64,000 nucleotides of DNA from Acanthosepion esculentum. Taxonomy: Eukaryota; Mollusca; Cephalopoda; Sepiida; Sepiidae. Each line of letters starts with the position of its first letter. Within the stretch, counting starts at the first letter, position 1. The position numbers and the translations under genes were made by a program. Where the stretch lies: NCBI GenBank assembly GCA_964036315.1, contig OZ038496.1, positions 13,116,883 through 13,180,882 of the forward strand. Reading direction: 5' to 3'. The notes under the pieces were generated by a model, which was given only the letters and a program-made list of their open reading frames with translations, ran no database searches and was not told the origin of the DNA. This document shows positions 10,664 to 20,146 of this stretch, piece by piece.

Positions 10664-10915
10664 ACTTTCTGGTAGATCTATATGTTCTCCCAACTCTCTA
10701 CGGGGACTTTATTTAGAACACACTTCTTCCAGACCTGCTAGAGGATGCACCCCTGCTAATACGAAGGTGCATGTGGTTCACATATGATGGGGCTCAACCA
10801 CATTTTAGTCACATTGTTCGCGATGCACTGACTGATATCTACCATGAAAGATGGATAGGTAAGGGAGGACCAGTTTCATGGCCTGCACGACCCCCCACCC
10901 CGACCACAATCATTT
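10664..10915 (+). pseudogene. transposase catalytic segment
   Basis: Reads LVDLYVLPTLYGDFI-stop, then LLEDAPLLIRRCMWFTYDGAQPHFSHIV (second catalytic D in TYDGA.PHFS) and RWIGKGGPVSWPARPPTP, where SPDLNPLD should follow but has decayed. One stop and several substitutions; nonfunctional. Confidence 0.8.
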
Positions 10916-11247
10916 CGATTTTGACCCGTAGGGTCGCCTAAAACAATTAGTTCATCCAGCAAGCATACTTTGAATTTAGTCCATATAAATATAAGTTTAT
11001 ATATATATATAAATTAAATGCAGAGACGCTTCATCACCGTGTCACGGGGACGTGCGAAACCATTCGACACCACGTGGGATTATTTGAAAGGGTTCGCCAG
11101 TCAATTATCCGATAGCTGCGTGCCTATGTAGAAGCAAGCGCGAGACATTTGTAACATTTGTTATGAGTTGCTGTGTTGAGGTACAACGATGGCTTATTGG
11201 ATATATGTTTATACGGCCTTCAGTTTCTAAAAGCTTTTTTTCATAAA

Positions 11248-11249
<2 letters not shown>

Positions 11250-11306
<57 letters not shown>
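11250..11306. repeat. (TA)n microsatellite
   Basis: About 28 TA units abutting the left arm of the foldback element. Confidence 0.96.
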
Positions 11307-11309
<3 letters not shown>

Positions 11310-11787
11310 CATGAATCATTCATACAAAAAACAGATATTGAAGTTAATGATATAAATGGCGAGAATACATCTTCGCAAACAAATTTAATAAATGACATTA
11401 ACCCCGAACCTGTAAATGAATGTTATGATCCCTGTTTATAAATTCTAGTTGCATAAGGTCTTTTTTTATTTTTTTACAAGCTTTCATCTGTTTTTTTTTA
11501 ACATCCAGGTAATAACAGGACAACGAAGAATAGGTGTAATCAGAAAGATGTTTTTAAGAAATGTGTTATTGTTAATTGTAAGCTTTTGGAGCGCGTAGGA
11601 ACAGATGAAAGCTTGTAAAAAAAATTAAAAAAGACCTTATGCAACTGGAATTTATAAACAGGGATCATAACATTCATCTGCAGGTTCGGGGTTAATGTCA
11701 TTTATTAAATTTGTTTGCAAAGATGTATTCTCGCCATTTATATCATTAACTTCAATATCTGTTTTTTGTATGAATGATTCATGTCAT
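11307..11787. mobile_element. foldback element FB copy 1 (near-perfect palindrome)
   Basis: Arms of about 186 bp (11307-11492 and 11602-11787) are complementary with only about four differences, around a 110-bp spacer. Arm landmarks: TGACATGAATCATTCATAC at the outer end and ACAAGCTTTCATCTG at the inner end. Related, more diverged copies occur at 47172-47740 and 52200-52795. No coding potential. High arm identity implies a recent origin or gene-conversion upkeep. Confidence 0.88.
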
Positions 11788-11811
11788 GTAAATTGAACTG
11801 CACCACATACT

Positions 11812-11813
<2 letters not shown>

Positions 11814-11863
<50 letters not shown>
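11814..11863. repeat. (TA)n microsatellite
   Basis: About 25 TA units beyond the right foldback arm. Confidence 0.96.
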
Positions 11864-11864
<1 letters not shown>

Positions 11865-12026
11865 GTTATTTTTATTTGTTTTTTTTTTTCAAAGTTATTT
11901 AATCTGTTAATAATTAATGACAAACATTTTATTGAATGAACAACCATTGTCATTTTACCTAATCTGATATGTAAAAATATACATATCCAAATTACCTTTG
12001 ACTCAATGACGGCCATTCATAATAGA
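11864..12026. other. unassigned AT-rich spacer
   Basis: Nothing recognised. Confidence 0.5.
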
Positions 12027-12235
12027 TCTCTCTCTCTCTCTCTCTCTCTCTCTTCCTCTCTCCCTCTCTCTGTCTCTGTCTTTGTCTGGCTCCCTCTTTC
12101 TCTCTTTCTCTGTGTCTCTCTATCAGTCTGTACGTATCTCTCTGTGTCCCTTTCTATGTGTTTGTTTCTTTCTCGGTCTGTCTGTCTACACGTGTGTTTC
12201 TCTCCGTCTGTATGTATGTGTGTGTGTGTGTGTGT

Positions 12236-12275
<40 letters not shown>

Positions 12276-12437
12276 GCCTTTCTGTCTATGTATGCGTGTG
12301 TGCCTCTCTCTCTCTCTCACTCTCTCTCTTTGTGTCTTTTTATCTCTGTATGTATGTCTGTGTGCGTGTGTCTCTCTATGTGTGTCTCTCTCTGTCCTTG
12401 TCTGTCTCTCTCTCTCTCTCTCTGTCTCTCTCTCCAA
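12027..12437. repeat. (CT)n-rich pyrimidine array with TG runs
   Basis: CT/CTGT/TCTG repeats with an embedded (TG)n near 12215-12238. The long serine/leucine-rich frames here are low-complexity artefacts. Confidence 0.95.
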
Positions 12438-12899
12438 CTACTTAGTAAGAAAAAATAAAAAGTCTCCAAAGAAAAGAAAACCATATTCTTCTTTGACAAT
12501 TCTTTGATGGCGTATTTACGAGGACAAATGCCGTGGAAGATTTCCTTGTTGAACGCTCGATCGTTTCCAAACTTTTTTATTCTTTCGTTTTATTTTTTTA
12601 TTTATTCATTTTTTTTGTGCTCCGTCGGCGTCTTCGGAGAAAGCGGGAAATTTAGATTTTTTTCTCTTGTTTATTTTTTCGTTTGCATTTAAATCGATTT
12701 TGTTTTTTGTTTTCATTGCTTCTAGATGGAATAATGTTAATTTATTTTTTACATAAAAATTAATTGAATAAATCGTTAATTGTGGAGGTGCTGAATAGTT
12801 CCCTGCTGGATACATTTACCAAAATATCGCTAAAAGATTACATATCAACGTTTTAGTAAGGCATCTTGGTCATGCCGAAAATATTTCAGCAACCCCTTT
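12438..12899. other. unassigned AT-rich interval
   Basis: T-rich with no recognised domain. Confidence 0.5.
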
Positions 12900-12904
12900 T
12901 ATAG

Positions 12905-13205
12905 CTGTAGAAAAAAAGAAAGAAAGAAAGAAATTTTAAGAGGAAATTAAACTAGAAAAATAGAAAAATAAATTTAGCAAAAACACCTAAGAAAGAAAGA
13001 AAGAAAGAAAGAAAAAAGGAAACAAACAAACAAACAATCAAACAAAGAAATTTTAAGAGAAAAATAGACTATAAAAATAGAAAAATAAATTTAGCAAAAA
13101 GAAGAGAACACTTAAGAAAGAAAGAAAAAAAGAAAGAAAGAAAAAAAGAAAGAAAGATAGAAAGAAAGAGAGAAAGAAAGAGAGAAAGAAAGAGGAAGGA
13201 AGGAA
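12905..13205. repeat. (GAAA)n-rich array, locally duplicated
   Basis: AAAG runs. A unit with AATTTTAAGAG.AAA..AGACTA.AAAAATAGAAAAATAAATTTAGCAAAAA occurs twice (about 12932 and 13049), so a segment of about 117 bp was tandemly duplicated. Confidence 0.85.
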
Positions 13206-14831
13206 TATTTTCAAGAAATAGATAGCAGAGAAAGAAAAGGGAAAGCAAAGGACGTAAAATACATAGGAAATGAGAACGAAGAAAGAAAGCAGACAATTGT
13301 GTCAAACTCCCCCCCCCCACAAAGAAACAATAAAAAGAAACTGGTATTAGATTGGTATAACGTTTAAAAAACATTAAAAGAAAAATAAGAATCAGAGAAA
13401 ATAGCGAATAATGAAAAGAAAGATCAAAGAAAGAAACGTCAGATAGAAAAAAAAATTCATGAATGAATAAAAGAAAAATGAAATACTGAACGAAAAACAA
13501 AACAAACCAAAAACCAGCAAAAATAGGAAACAGATGAAGAAAAATGAATCGTATTCACAAAAACTGATGCAATATGACATCGTCATAGTAAGGGAAAGGG
13601 AAAACAAAAATTTTAAATAAAAGTCGATAAAAAAATTAAGCTATCATGAATATTCATACCGACCCTTCGCCCCAAGACAAATATCCTGCCTCGATCTGAA
13701 AATGTTACTTTCTCAAATTATCGTTCGTAATTGCTTGGCGCAATTCGATCTTTATTGGTGGACGCCGATTGGTCGCCTTTTCTTACTTCCAGGCTTAACT
13801 AATAGAAAAAAAAAAGAAGCTCTTCAGCTCTCTAGGTTGAGTTGCGCGCTGAGATGTCAACACTTGGCCACTTAACGGCCATAAAAGGCGTTTAAATAGG
13901 AAATTACAACCGGGAAAGGGAAGCCACTTGCTTTTTTTTTCTATTACTATTTTCGTTTTTTTTTTTATTACTTTTTTTTAAATGGAGAAACGTTCAAATT
14001 CTCAAGGCATTTTTTAGAAATAAAATACGTTTTCTTCTTTTTAAGTTCTATTAATTTTTTTTTCTTAGTCGTGTTCTTTTCTTCTTGATAATCTTTTTGT
14101 TCCTCTTGTTCCATTCTGTGCATGTTTGCTCTTGCTTTTCGACGATTTTCTCATTTCTGTCCAAGAATGTTTTTAAGCCTTCCGTCTTTTATTTCTAAAC
14201 ATACCGCGTATCTCTTTTTTGTGTTTATTATCTTTTCAAGACTTCTAATTACTTTCCTCTCCACTCTTGCAGACGCTTGCACTCGTCAACTTGTCATTCC
14301 TATTCGCGTTCCTGTCTTATTCTAAAAATCTCTCATTCTTTCCAGCCACTGATCTTATCATGTTCTCAAAAATGTTTCATCTTCGCCATTCACGCCTGCC
14401 TTTGTTATTTTGTCATTTCATCACCCAATCCTGTAAATCCTCTCTAGTACAATTCTCTGACTCAACCTTTAACATCTTTTCAGAAATATATTCACCTTCT
14501 TCTTCAGAATGTACGCAAGCAAGACTCTCCACTACTTTCTATCTTTTGTAAAGGGCGACCCCCGACCCCCCTTCCAAAAAAAAACACACCCTACAATTGT
14601 TTTAATAAAACTGTTAATATTAATTTTTCTTCTTTCTCTTTCAGGGTATATAAGTTGACTTTGTGCATGAAATAATGGAACAATTGTAGAGGACCGTGTG
14701 TGTATTTACGTGTTGTTGTATTAGAAACACGTGTGTAACTCCTGGTAGACTATTAAAAGGTCCAACTACAAGAAAATTGTCGGACTCAAGTTAAGTCCAA
14801 CTGAAGATAAAGAAGACAAACAAACAAGACC

Positions 14832-14835
<4 letters not shown>
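13206..14835. other. interval without a recognised gene; promoter-like patch
   Basis: Mostly A-rich then T-rich. At 13640-13910 there is a less repetitive patch with ATGAATATTCAT, two ATTGG (inverted CCAAT) sites near 13755-13775 and CATAAAAGGCG near 13880, which is promoter-like but unsupported by any following gene. The frames at 14122-14551 have no recognised domain. Confidence 0.35.

Positions 14836-14875
<40 letters not shown>
14836..14875. repeat. (TA)n microsatellite
   Basis: About 19 TA units. Confidence 0.95.
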
Positions 14876-14878
<3 letters not shown>

Positions 14879-15099
14879 AAATATATGTATTAAACAAAAC
14901 AATTTTACAATGGACATAGTTAAAATTGTGTTTGTGTGTAAACATTTGTGTTAGTTCTTTGGTAAATGTTCGTAATGTTCATAGCGTCTTCCCAGAAATT
15001 GGTAAACGCTGTCTTTTGTGTAGGAGCGGTGTTCGCTGAAATGAAGAAAGAAGAGAAAGAGGCAAGAAGTTTCCCAGTATTTATAGTATTGGGAGAGAT

Positions 15100-16290
15100 A
15101 CCCCTAGTGAAGAATTTGGGAATTACGGAGGAGCTAACTCCGACACAATAATCTAGCTTAATGTCTTGGTCAACCAAGGAAAAGACAGTTTGCGTGAAAG
15201 TCTATTTCGCCAACAAATCATACTCTGTAGTGCAAGCAAACTTTCGGACAAAGTTTCAGTGTCGTCATGCTCTATCAAAAAGCACAATTTTTTACTGGTT
15301 TCAGAAGTTCCGAGAGTATGGGACTGTGCAAAATCTGAACTCTGAATGTCTGAGGGGCACTTATTCTGGTCGGAGGGTGAGTGCTAGAACAGAAAGGAAT
15401 ATTGATACTATACGGGACGGAACCCAAAGAAATCACTTCGACGACAGCTGGGAATCTCTCGAAAGTCTTTGCAGTGTTCTTAAATCAGACCTTCATTTGT
15501 ATCCTTGCAACATCCAAATAAAGCAAAAACAGACGGAGACGGAGACGGAGACGGAAAAACGCGTAACCATGTGTGACTGGTTTTGTAACACAATCAAAGA
15601 CAATCCAGACTTCTTGGATAATGTTTGGTTCTCTGACGAAACACACTTTCTACTTTCAGGACATGTAAACAGCAAAAACAGTGTTTATTTGGGTACATAT
15701 ATACCAGAGGACGTGTTACAGAAGCCGTTTCACGCAACAAAGTGCACAGTGTGGGTTGCAATTTCTAAACATGGAATTATCGGCCCATATTGGTTCGAAG
15801 ACGAAAATTAGAGACGCCAAACATTGAATACGGAGCGTCATATGGCAGTGCCGAGGAAGATTTGGGAATCACTGGGGCGACGTAGAGGGATAGATTAAAA
15901 ATAACAGTGGCTCCAGCAAGACGGGGCCACTCCGCACACAAGTCAAATGACTCCCTAACCTGGCCGCGAGACTGATCAGCAGGAAGTGTGATGTTGAGAG
16001 GCTACCGCACTCAGCGGACTTGAACCCCACTGATTTTTATTTGTGGGGGTATCCCAAGAATAATGTGTAGCAGAACCACCCTCAAACGATTGGTGAACTA
16101 AAGGCAGGAATCACAGCAAAAATCAGGGAAATACCCAAAGAGGAATGCGTCCGAGTAATTTACAATTTTACGCGACGTTTGCCTCCTTACACCGCTCATT
16201 TTGAGCTTATTTTGGAAAGAACATGACTTTTATGCAAAGCGACCAATTAAACTAAAACTTTGGGGAATGATCGTACACAGACGAAAGTGT
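15100..16290 (+). mobile_element. mariner-like transposon remnant
   Basis: A transposase gene open at first (15161-15811) and then degenerate to about 16230. After 15811 the plus strand still reads RHMAVPRKIWESLGRRRG, QQDGATPHTSQ (second catalytic D) and, after stops, LNPTDFYLWG-like sequence near 16020-16050 (third catalytic D). TIRs were not identified. Confidence 0.8.
15161..15811 (+). pseudogene. mariner-like transposase, 5' two-thirds
   Basis: 216 codons. Starts MSWSTKEKTVCVKVYF, a common N-terminus of this group. Helix-turn-helix at about 1-60 (KSTIFYWFQKFREYGTVQNL), linker with SGRRVSARTERN, then after a compressed region RVTMCDWFCNTIKDNPDFLD and VWFSDETHFLLSGHVN (first catalytic D in FSDE) and WVAISKHGIIGPYWFED. 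Residues about 100-135 contain a local ETETETE repeat and a likely deletion in the second HTH. The stop at 15811 truncates it before the second catalytic D. Confidence 0.85.
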
Positions 16291-16381
16291 AAATCCACCA
16301 AGTTTTTTTAAAATTAACTAGACCCTTGTAGGATTTATTACAATATTTATGGGTTCTGATTTTGGGGGTCACCCTAGATAT

Positions 16382-16387
<6 letters not shown>

Positions 16388-16453
<66 letters not shown>
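16388..16453. repeat. (TA)n microsatellite
   Basis: About 33 TA units, close to the 3' end of the preceding transposon. Confidence 0.96.
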
Positions 16454-16459
<6 letters not shown>

Positions 16460-16653
16460 TAATATACTGAAATTGTCATCTTTGATAATGGCTCATGTAA
16501 GTCGAAAGATTAGATTGCATTTAAACATCTATCAATATGGTGATTTCCTTTCTTCTTTCAACGATAATGTGATTAAGCTTATCAGACAATATGAAAGGAA
16601 CGTACTTAAAATAAATAGACAAAACTTGTCTATATTATTTAATGAAACATGCA

Positions 16654-16656
<3 letters not shown>

Positions 16657-16703
<47 letters not shown>
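16657..16703. repeat. (TA)n microsatellite
   Basis: About 23 TA units; the frame across it is an artefact. Confidence 0.96.
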
Positions 16704-16704
<1 letters not shown>

Positions 16705-16884
16705 CACTGGCGATGGTCAATGTGGCAGTTACCGAGGGACTTCCTGAGGGAGTCCTTATAACGCTTCCTTGGTGCCCCCTGTCACACTGGTCATACAGGG
16801 CTATCTAGTTCCAGTCACGCTTCATTACATTCACCCATGTGGAAATGAATCCACCTCCTTTGCCATCAATTTAGTAGAACTTGC

Positions 16885-17019
16885 ATCACCACCGTCCCTG
16901 AGTTTGTTCCCCGTCCTTCTCTGTATCCTTCCCTCAATCACACCTCTTTACTTTTGTTCTCAATCGCCTGTACCCCTTGCGTGCTAGTGGCACTCCCGCC
17001 TTGCTTGGGGTGAATAGCC

Positions 17020-17020
<1 letters not shown>
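16885..17020 (+). mobile_element. LINE-J 3' end fragment
   Basis: Ends in TGCGTGCTAGTGGCACTCCC-GCCTTGCTTGGGGTGAATAG, the same 3' terminus found at 44725-44765 and 53650-53690 after the LINE-J coding region. Only untranslated 3' sequence remains, followed by (TA)n. Confidence 0.7.
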
Positions 17021-17055
<35 letters not shown>

Positions 17056-17116
17056 GCTATATGTGCTATATTTATGGGATAAAGTGCTCAATATCAGAGA
17101 TAGAGCGTGTGCAAAT

Positions 17117-17254
17117 ATAAAAGTGAACATAGAAGTCAGCACTTAGAGGCGGCAGTCTGTTTCATGCTAGATGCAATCGTCAGGCAACGACGATCGCATC
17201 TAGCATGAAACAGACTGTAGCCTCTAAGTGTTGACTTCTATGTTCACTTTTATA
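17117..17254. mobile_element. palindrome of two PLE-type hammerhead termini, head to head
   Basis: Both arms match the PLE terminus at 2300-2365 (CTAGCATGAAACAGACTGT, GCCTCTAAGTGTTGACTTC, TATGTTCACTTTTATA) in opposite orientations, meeting near 17186. The minus-strand arm has an intact first core (CUGACGA) and GAAAC but a GCC instead of GUC at the cleavage site. The plus-strand arm keeps GAAACAGACUGU but has lost the C3-U4 part of its core. (TA)n follows at 17250-17267. Confidence 0.8.
17149..17188 (-). ncRNA. PLE-type hammerhead ribozyme motif
   Basis: The minus strand reads CUGACGA, a short UGC/GCA hairpin, GAA, then ACAG-A-CUGC and C. Core boxes are intact, but the cleavage triplet is GCC, which breaks the NUH rule and the A15.1-U16.1 pair, so activity is doubtful. 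Confidence 0.5.
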
Positions 17255-17344
17255 TATATATATATATTATGTGTGTGTATGTGATAGAAATTAGAAGGAT
17301 TTGAGATAATTATAATTAAGCAATTACTCGAGTCTAGAAGAAAC

Positions 17345-17560
17345 CTCAACAGAATGCAGAAAGCACTGGACGGCCGTTTCGTCCTATATTTGGGACTCAT
17401 CCACTACCGAGAATTGAAACCCGGACAGTTACGTTATCAGACAAACGTCATACAAACTGTTCCAAAGGGCCTCACTGACGAAGAGGTAGCGAATCAGACT
17501 CGATATAGCGCCGCTCGATCACATATTCCGTGATGGTACTCATCCGAGTTACTCTTTTAC
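17345..17560 (-). mobile_element. SINE-B: tRNA-like head plus hammerhead
   Basis: On the minus strand a tRNA-like segment ends in a B-box-like GGGTTTCAATTC (about 17411-17422) and runs straight into GGATGAGTCCCAAATATAGG-ACGAAACGG, i.e. hammerhead stem II GUCC/GGAC plus GAAAC. Downstream is TGCTTTCTGCATTCTGTTG. The A box is weak. It is an independent example of the tRNA-head plus hammerhead design seen in SINE-A. Confidence 0.7.
17368..17406 (-). ncRNA. hammerhead ribozyme motif with classic GUCC/GGAC stem II
   Basis: GAUGA, stem II GUCC-(8-nt loop)-GGAC, GAAA, then ACGG/CCGU and a GUC cleavage triplet. The stem II and GAAAC block strongly resembles the Schistosoma Sm-alpha type hammerhead (established family). 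The first two core bases (C3, U4) read UG instead of CU, so this copy is probably inactive. Confidence 0.6.
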
Positions 17561-17569
17561 ACATAGGAC

Positions 17570-17850
17570 TGTGAACTCCCCCCTCCAGCCCCGAGCTGTA
17601 GTTTATCGTCATACCCATGACGCGGATGTAGTTTATCGTCTTACCCATGACGCGGATGATAGATAGATATATGGAGGGATAAAGAATAGACTTAAATAGA
17701 TAAAGAATAAAAAGATAAATAAAGAATAATAGATAGATAGATAAAGAATAGACTTACATAAATAGACTGACAGACAAGGAACAGACTTAGATAGACACAG
17801 AATAAACATAGACAGACAGATAGATATGAACAGATAGATAGATAGTGTTG
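17570..17850. repeat. repeat E fragment and GATA-rich sequence
   Basis: Two GTAGTTTATCGTC.TACCCATGACGCGGATG units (about 17597-17655) match the 3' end of repeat E, followed by imperfect AGATAGATA/AAAGAATAGACTTA repeats. Confidence 0.7.
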
Positions 17851-18076
17851 GAACCTGTTTAGGGACCAGAAAGGTAGACACGGAAGACGAAGGTAGGATT
17901 GGACAAGTGTATTGAAATAACAGATATATACAAAGCAAGAGTGTTAGTAATAAGCAGATAGAAGTGTACGTCCGAACGGTTGGTTAAGACTGCGTCTCCT
18001 CTACCCTACGACTCTCGCAGTTTGTACTTATGAGAGGAGGAAGAGTTCATTCTACTGTAGGAGGGTTTACCACAAC

Positions 18077-18078
<2 letters not shown>
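17851..18078. other. unassigned interval
   Basis: Begins TGTTGGAACCTGTTTAGGGA and could be part of an LTR, but no partner is visible. Confidence 0.35.

Positions 18079-18142
<64 letters not shown>
18079..18142. repeat. (TA)n microsatellite
   Basis: About 31 TA units, ending at the hammerhead end of a minus-strand SINE-A. Confidence 0.96.
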
Positions 18143-18146
<4 letters not shown>

Positions 18147-18345
18147 CATCAACAGACAGACCGTTTCGTTGTTTCACAGCTCATCAGTGTGGTTGCCTCT
18201 AGCTAGGATCGAAACCCGACTGAATTGGCGTCAGTCGGAACTTCTACCACTAAGCCGTCGGCTCACGAAGGTGAATTTTAGCGTGTTTATTTTTAGATTT
18301 TAGATAAATACACAGTGACTGACAGTGACTCAATTCTGCCGAAGT
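18143..18345 (-). mobile_element. SINE-A copy
   Basis: On the minus strand: GTCACTGTGTATTTATCTAA block, AAATAAACACGCTAAAATTC, tRNA-like head with CGGCTTAGTGGTAGAAG (A box) and GGGTTTCGATCC (B box), GCTAGAGGCAACC, then a hammerhead at 18150-18192. Very similar to the copy at 63620. Confidence 0.88.
18150..18192 (-). ncRNA. hammerhead ribozyme of SINE-A
   Basis: CUGAUGA and GAAA cores intact, GUC cleavage triplet. Stem II GCUGU-GAA-ACAAC has one C-A mismatch, stem III ACGG-U-CUGU has one GU pair and a 1-nt loop, and stem I CCACA/UGUUG has one mismatch. Probably weak or inactive as a monomer. Confidence 0.75.
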
Positions 18346-18363
18346 CAATATATATATATCTGT

Positions 18364-18366
<3 letters not shown>

Positions 18367-18427
<61 letters not shown>
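18367..18427. repeat. (TA)n microsatellite
   Basis: About 30 TA units between SINE-A and SINE-D. Confidence 0.96.
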
Positions 18428-18428
<1 letters not shown>

Positions 18429-18431
<3 letters not shown>

Positions 18432-18545
18432 GTTCGATCCTCACTGAGTGCCCCATACTTTCGGCTTTGTGCAACATCTAAGCTACGCTTCAGTCCGTTT
18501 ATGGTGATTCTAAGGTTGCTATAAAACTAATCTTTGAGTTTGCTG
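18429..18545 (+). mobile_element. SINE-D fragment (3' of B box)
   Basis: Starts at GTGAGTTCGATCCTCACTGA (B box), then TGCCCCATACTTTCGG, CATCTAAGCTACGCTTC. The head and A box are replaced by (TA)n. Confidence 0.75.
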
Positions 18546-18639
18546 TTTCGTTTCGATCAAAGCCATTGTTTAACAAGAAGAAAATGATTATGTTGATTCG
18601 TATACTTTACGAAACATTATATTTTTAATAATAATATGT

Positions 18640-19127
18640 GTGTATGTGTGTGCTATTTTTATGGATACAACTTCTTTGAGTAAATGTTTTGTTTTGAATT
18701 AGTATTAATTACATTTACCGGCCTGAATATTCGAGAAATTTCGTCGAAAATATGCGTTCTCCGAAAGGAACCGAACGTGTATCTTATATGGAAAACGTCA
18801 TTTGGCGTGACGTGTTGTTTATCATTCAGTCACAGAGACGTTCCGGTTAGCAAAGCTCAAATTACTGCTTATAAACACACATCTTTCGCAATATATGATT
18901 TCTGATCTGAAACGTAACCTAACGTAAACAATGACAACATATTATATGAAATGGATTAAATTAGACACTTATTTAATATTCTTTCTGTTTATACGTTCTT
19001 TTCATTCAGGCCGGTGAATGTAATCAATACTGTTTAATTAAAAACAGAGCATTTACTCAAATAAGTTTTATCCATAAAAGTAACGTATAAACAGAAAATA
19101 TATTAAAATATTTGTCGGATTTAATCC

Positions 19128-19133
<6 letters not shown>
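18640..19133 (-). mobile_element. foldback element with tRNA-like core, copy A
   Basis: Outer arms (18660-18740 and about 18945-19130) share TACGTTCTTTTCAT, ATACTGTTTA, GCATTTACT and GGCCTGAATATTCGAGAAA with copies B and C. The tRNA-like core lies on the minus strand at 18757-18839. More diverged than B and C. The right end abuts (TA)n at 19134-19186. Confidence 0.75.
18757..18839 (-). ncRNA. tRNA-like sequence, diverged (copy A)
   Basis: Aligns end to end with the 83-nt core of copy C on the minus strand. Acceptor halves (TCTCTG / CGGAGA) and a T arm with GTTCGGTTCC (B-box-like) are recognisable; the A box is decayed. Confidence 0.6.

Positions 19134-19186
<53 letters not shown>
19134..19186. 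repeat. (TA)n microsatellite
   Basis: About 26 TA units. Confidence 0.96.
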
Positions 19187-19189
<3 letters not shown>

Positions 19190-19589
19190 GATGATGAAAA
19201 AAAGTGGAAAATTTATTAACGATGCCCTTTTTCGCTTCCTCGGATTAGAATGAAAGAAAGACAAAACTGTCTGTCCGCCTGCTTGTTTTATTTATATTAT
19301 AGCCGATATGTATTGTTTTGTTGAGAATTATAAGTGCCTGGTACATTTAACCCGCTAACAATTTGTTTTTTATCGTTAAATTTGGTCAGTTCTTAAGTTG
19401 CTTAAACTGCCTCTTTCAAGCTCTTTTTAAACTAGAGGACGGAAGATTCCTGACTTAAAGAATTCCCTGCTTGGTTATTTTGACACTTTTATTGGTTGCT
19501 GTGAGTGTGTGTTAAATGTATATTATCTTTTAGTTTTCGAGGAGTTCCCGTGATGTGTGTATGCGTATATATTGGTATAAGTGTGTGTA

Positions 19590-20075
19590 TAAGTGTGCGA
19601 CCTCAACACCTCTGCAAGCATGTCAGTCTTATGTAGGTGAGAAACGTGGGTAGGGCTTGATTTATGGGGTTATATATTAATTCTATCTATATTGTTAAAT
19701 TTGGGGGTAAGCCCGTCTGGACAAAATGTTTTGAGGCGCAAAATCCATGTGTTTAAATCTCCCTCTAGTATTTTCCTAAGGTTATTTCTATTTTTTCAAT
19801 TATAGTGCATTTGATAAAAATCATATTTTTCTAGACAAAATTGTTGTTCCACAGGTAATAATTTTTTTTATGGGCAGCCAACTTCATGCGATTACGATAA
19901 TTATTAATTCTGTAGTGAAAGGGTCATTCAGATTTTCCCACATATTGTTTCTGGCATAGCGGGCATTCTAATAAGTAAATTATGTTATGACTTCTACAGT
20001 TAGAATTGTAGTAGATTTTGAAAGTAGATTTACTGGTTGAGCTAGTGAAAAATTTGGTATGTCTCATGTGATTGC
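19590..20075 (-). pseudogene. second PLE fragment, GIY-YIG nuclease of a different type
   Basis: The minus strand reads IIYLLECPLCQKQYVGKSE, stop, PFHYRINNYRNRMK: a GIY-YIG signature (IYLLECP ... YVGKS ... R.NNYR). After a gap it continues LNTWILRLKTFCPDGLTPNL, the C-terminal W...LKT..P.GLN block usual in such elements. One stop and several shifts; dead. Sequence between 19190 and 19590 shows no feature. Confidence 0.7.
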
Positions 20076-20078
20076 AAC

Positions 20079-20080
<2 letters not shown>

Positions 20081-20141
<61 letters not shown>
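20081..20141. repeat. (TA)n microsatellite
   Basis: About 30 TA units. Confidence 0.96.

Positions 20142-20146
<5 letters not shown>

Larger units (their letters stand above)
9600..11150 (+). mobile_element. mariner-type transposon remnant, split by a younger insertion
   Basis: Collinear pieces of one transposase lie at 9635-9994 (N-terminal helix-turn-helix), 10090-10180, 10664-10915 (catalytic) and 11020-11140 (C-terminus, ALHHRVTGTCETIRHH-like). A 478-bp sequence interrupts the third quarter. No terminal inverted repeats were confidently located. It belongs to the Tc1/mariner/IS630 superfamily. Confidence 0.8.

Noticed and set aside
12006..12507. Frames of 95-150 codons rich in S, L, C and V
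   Set aside because: Translation of CT/TG microsatellite; all three frames stay open equally.
13640..13910. Histone- or snRNA-type promoter (CCAAT, ATAAAAGG)
   Set aside because: Motifs are present but no histone or snRNA sequence follows on either strand.
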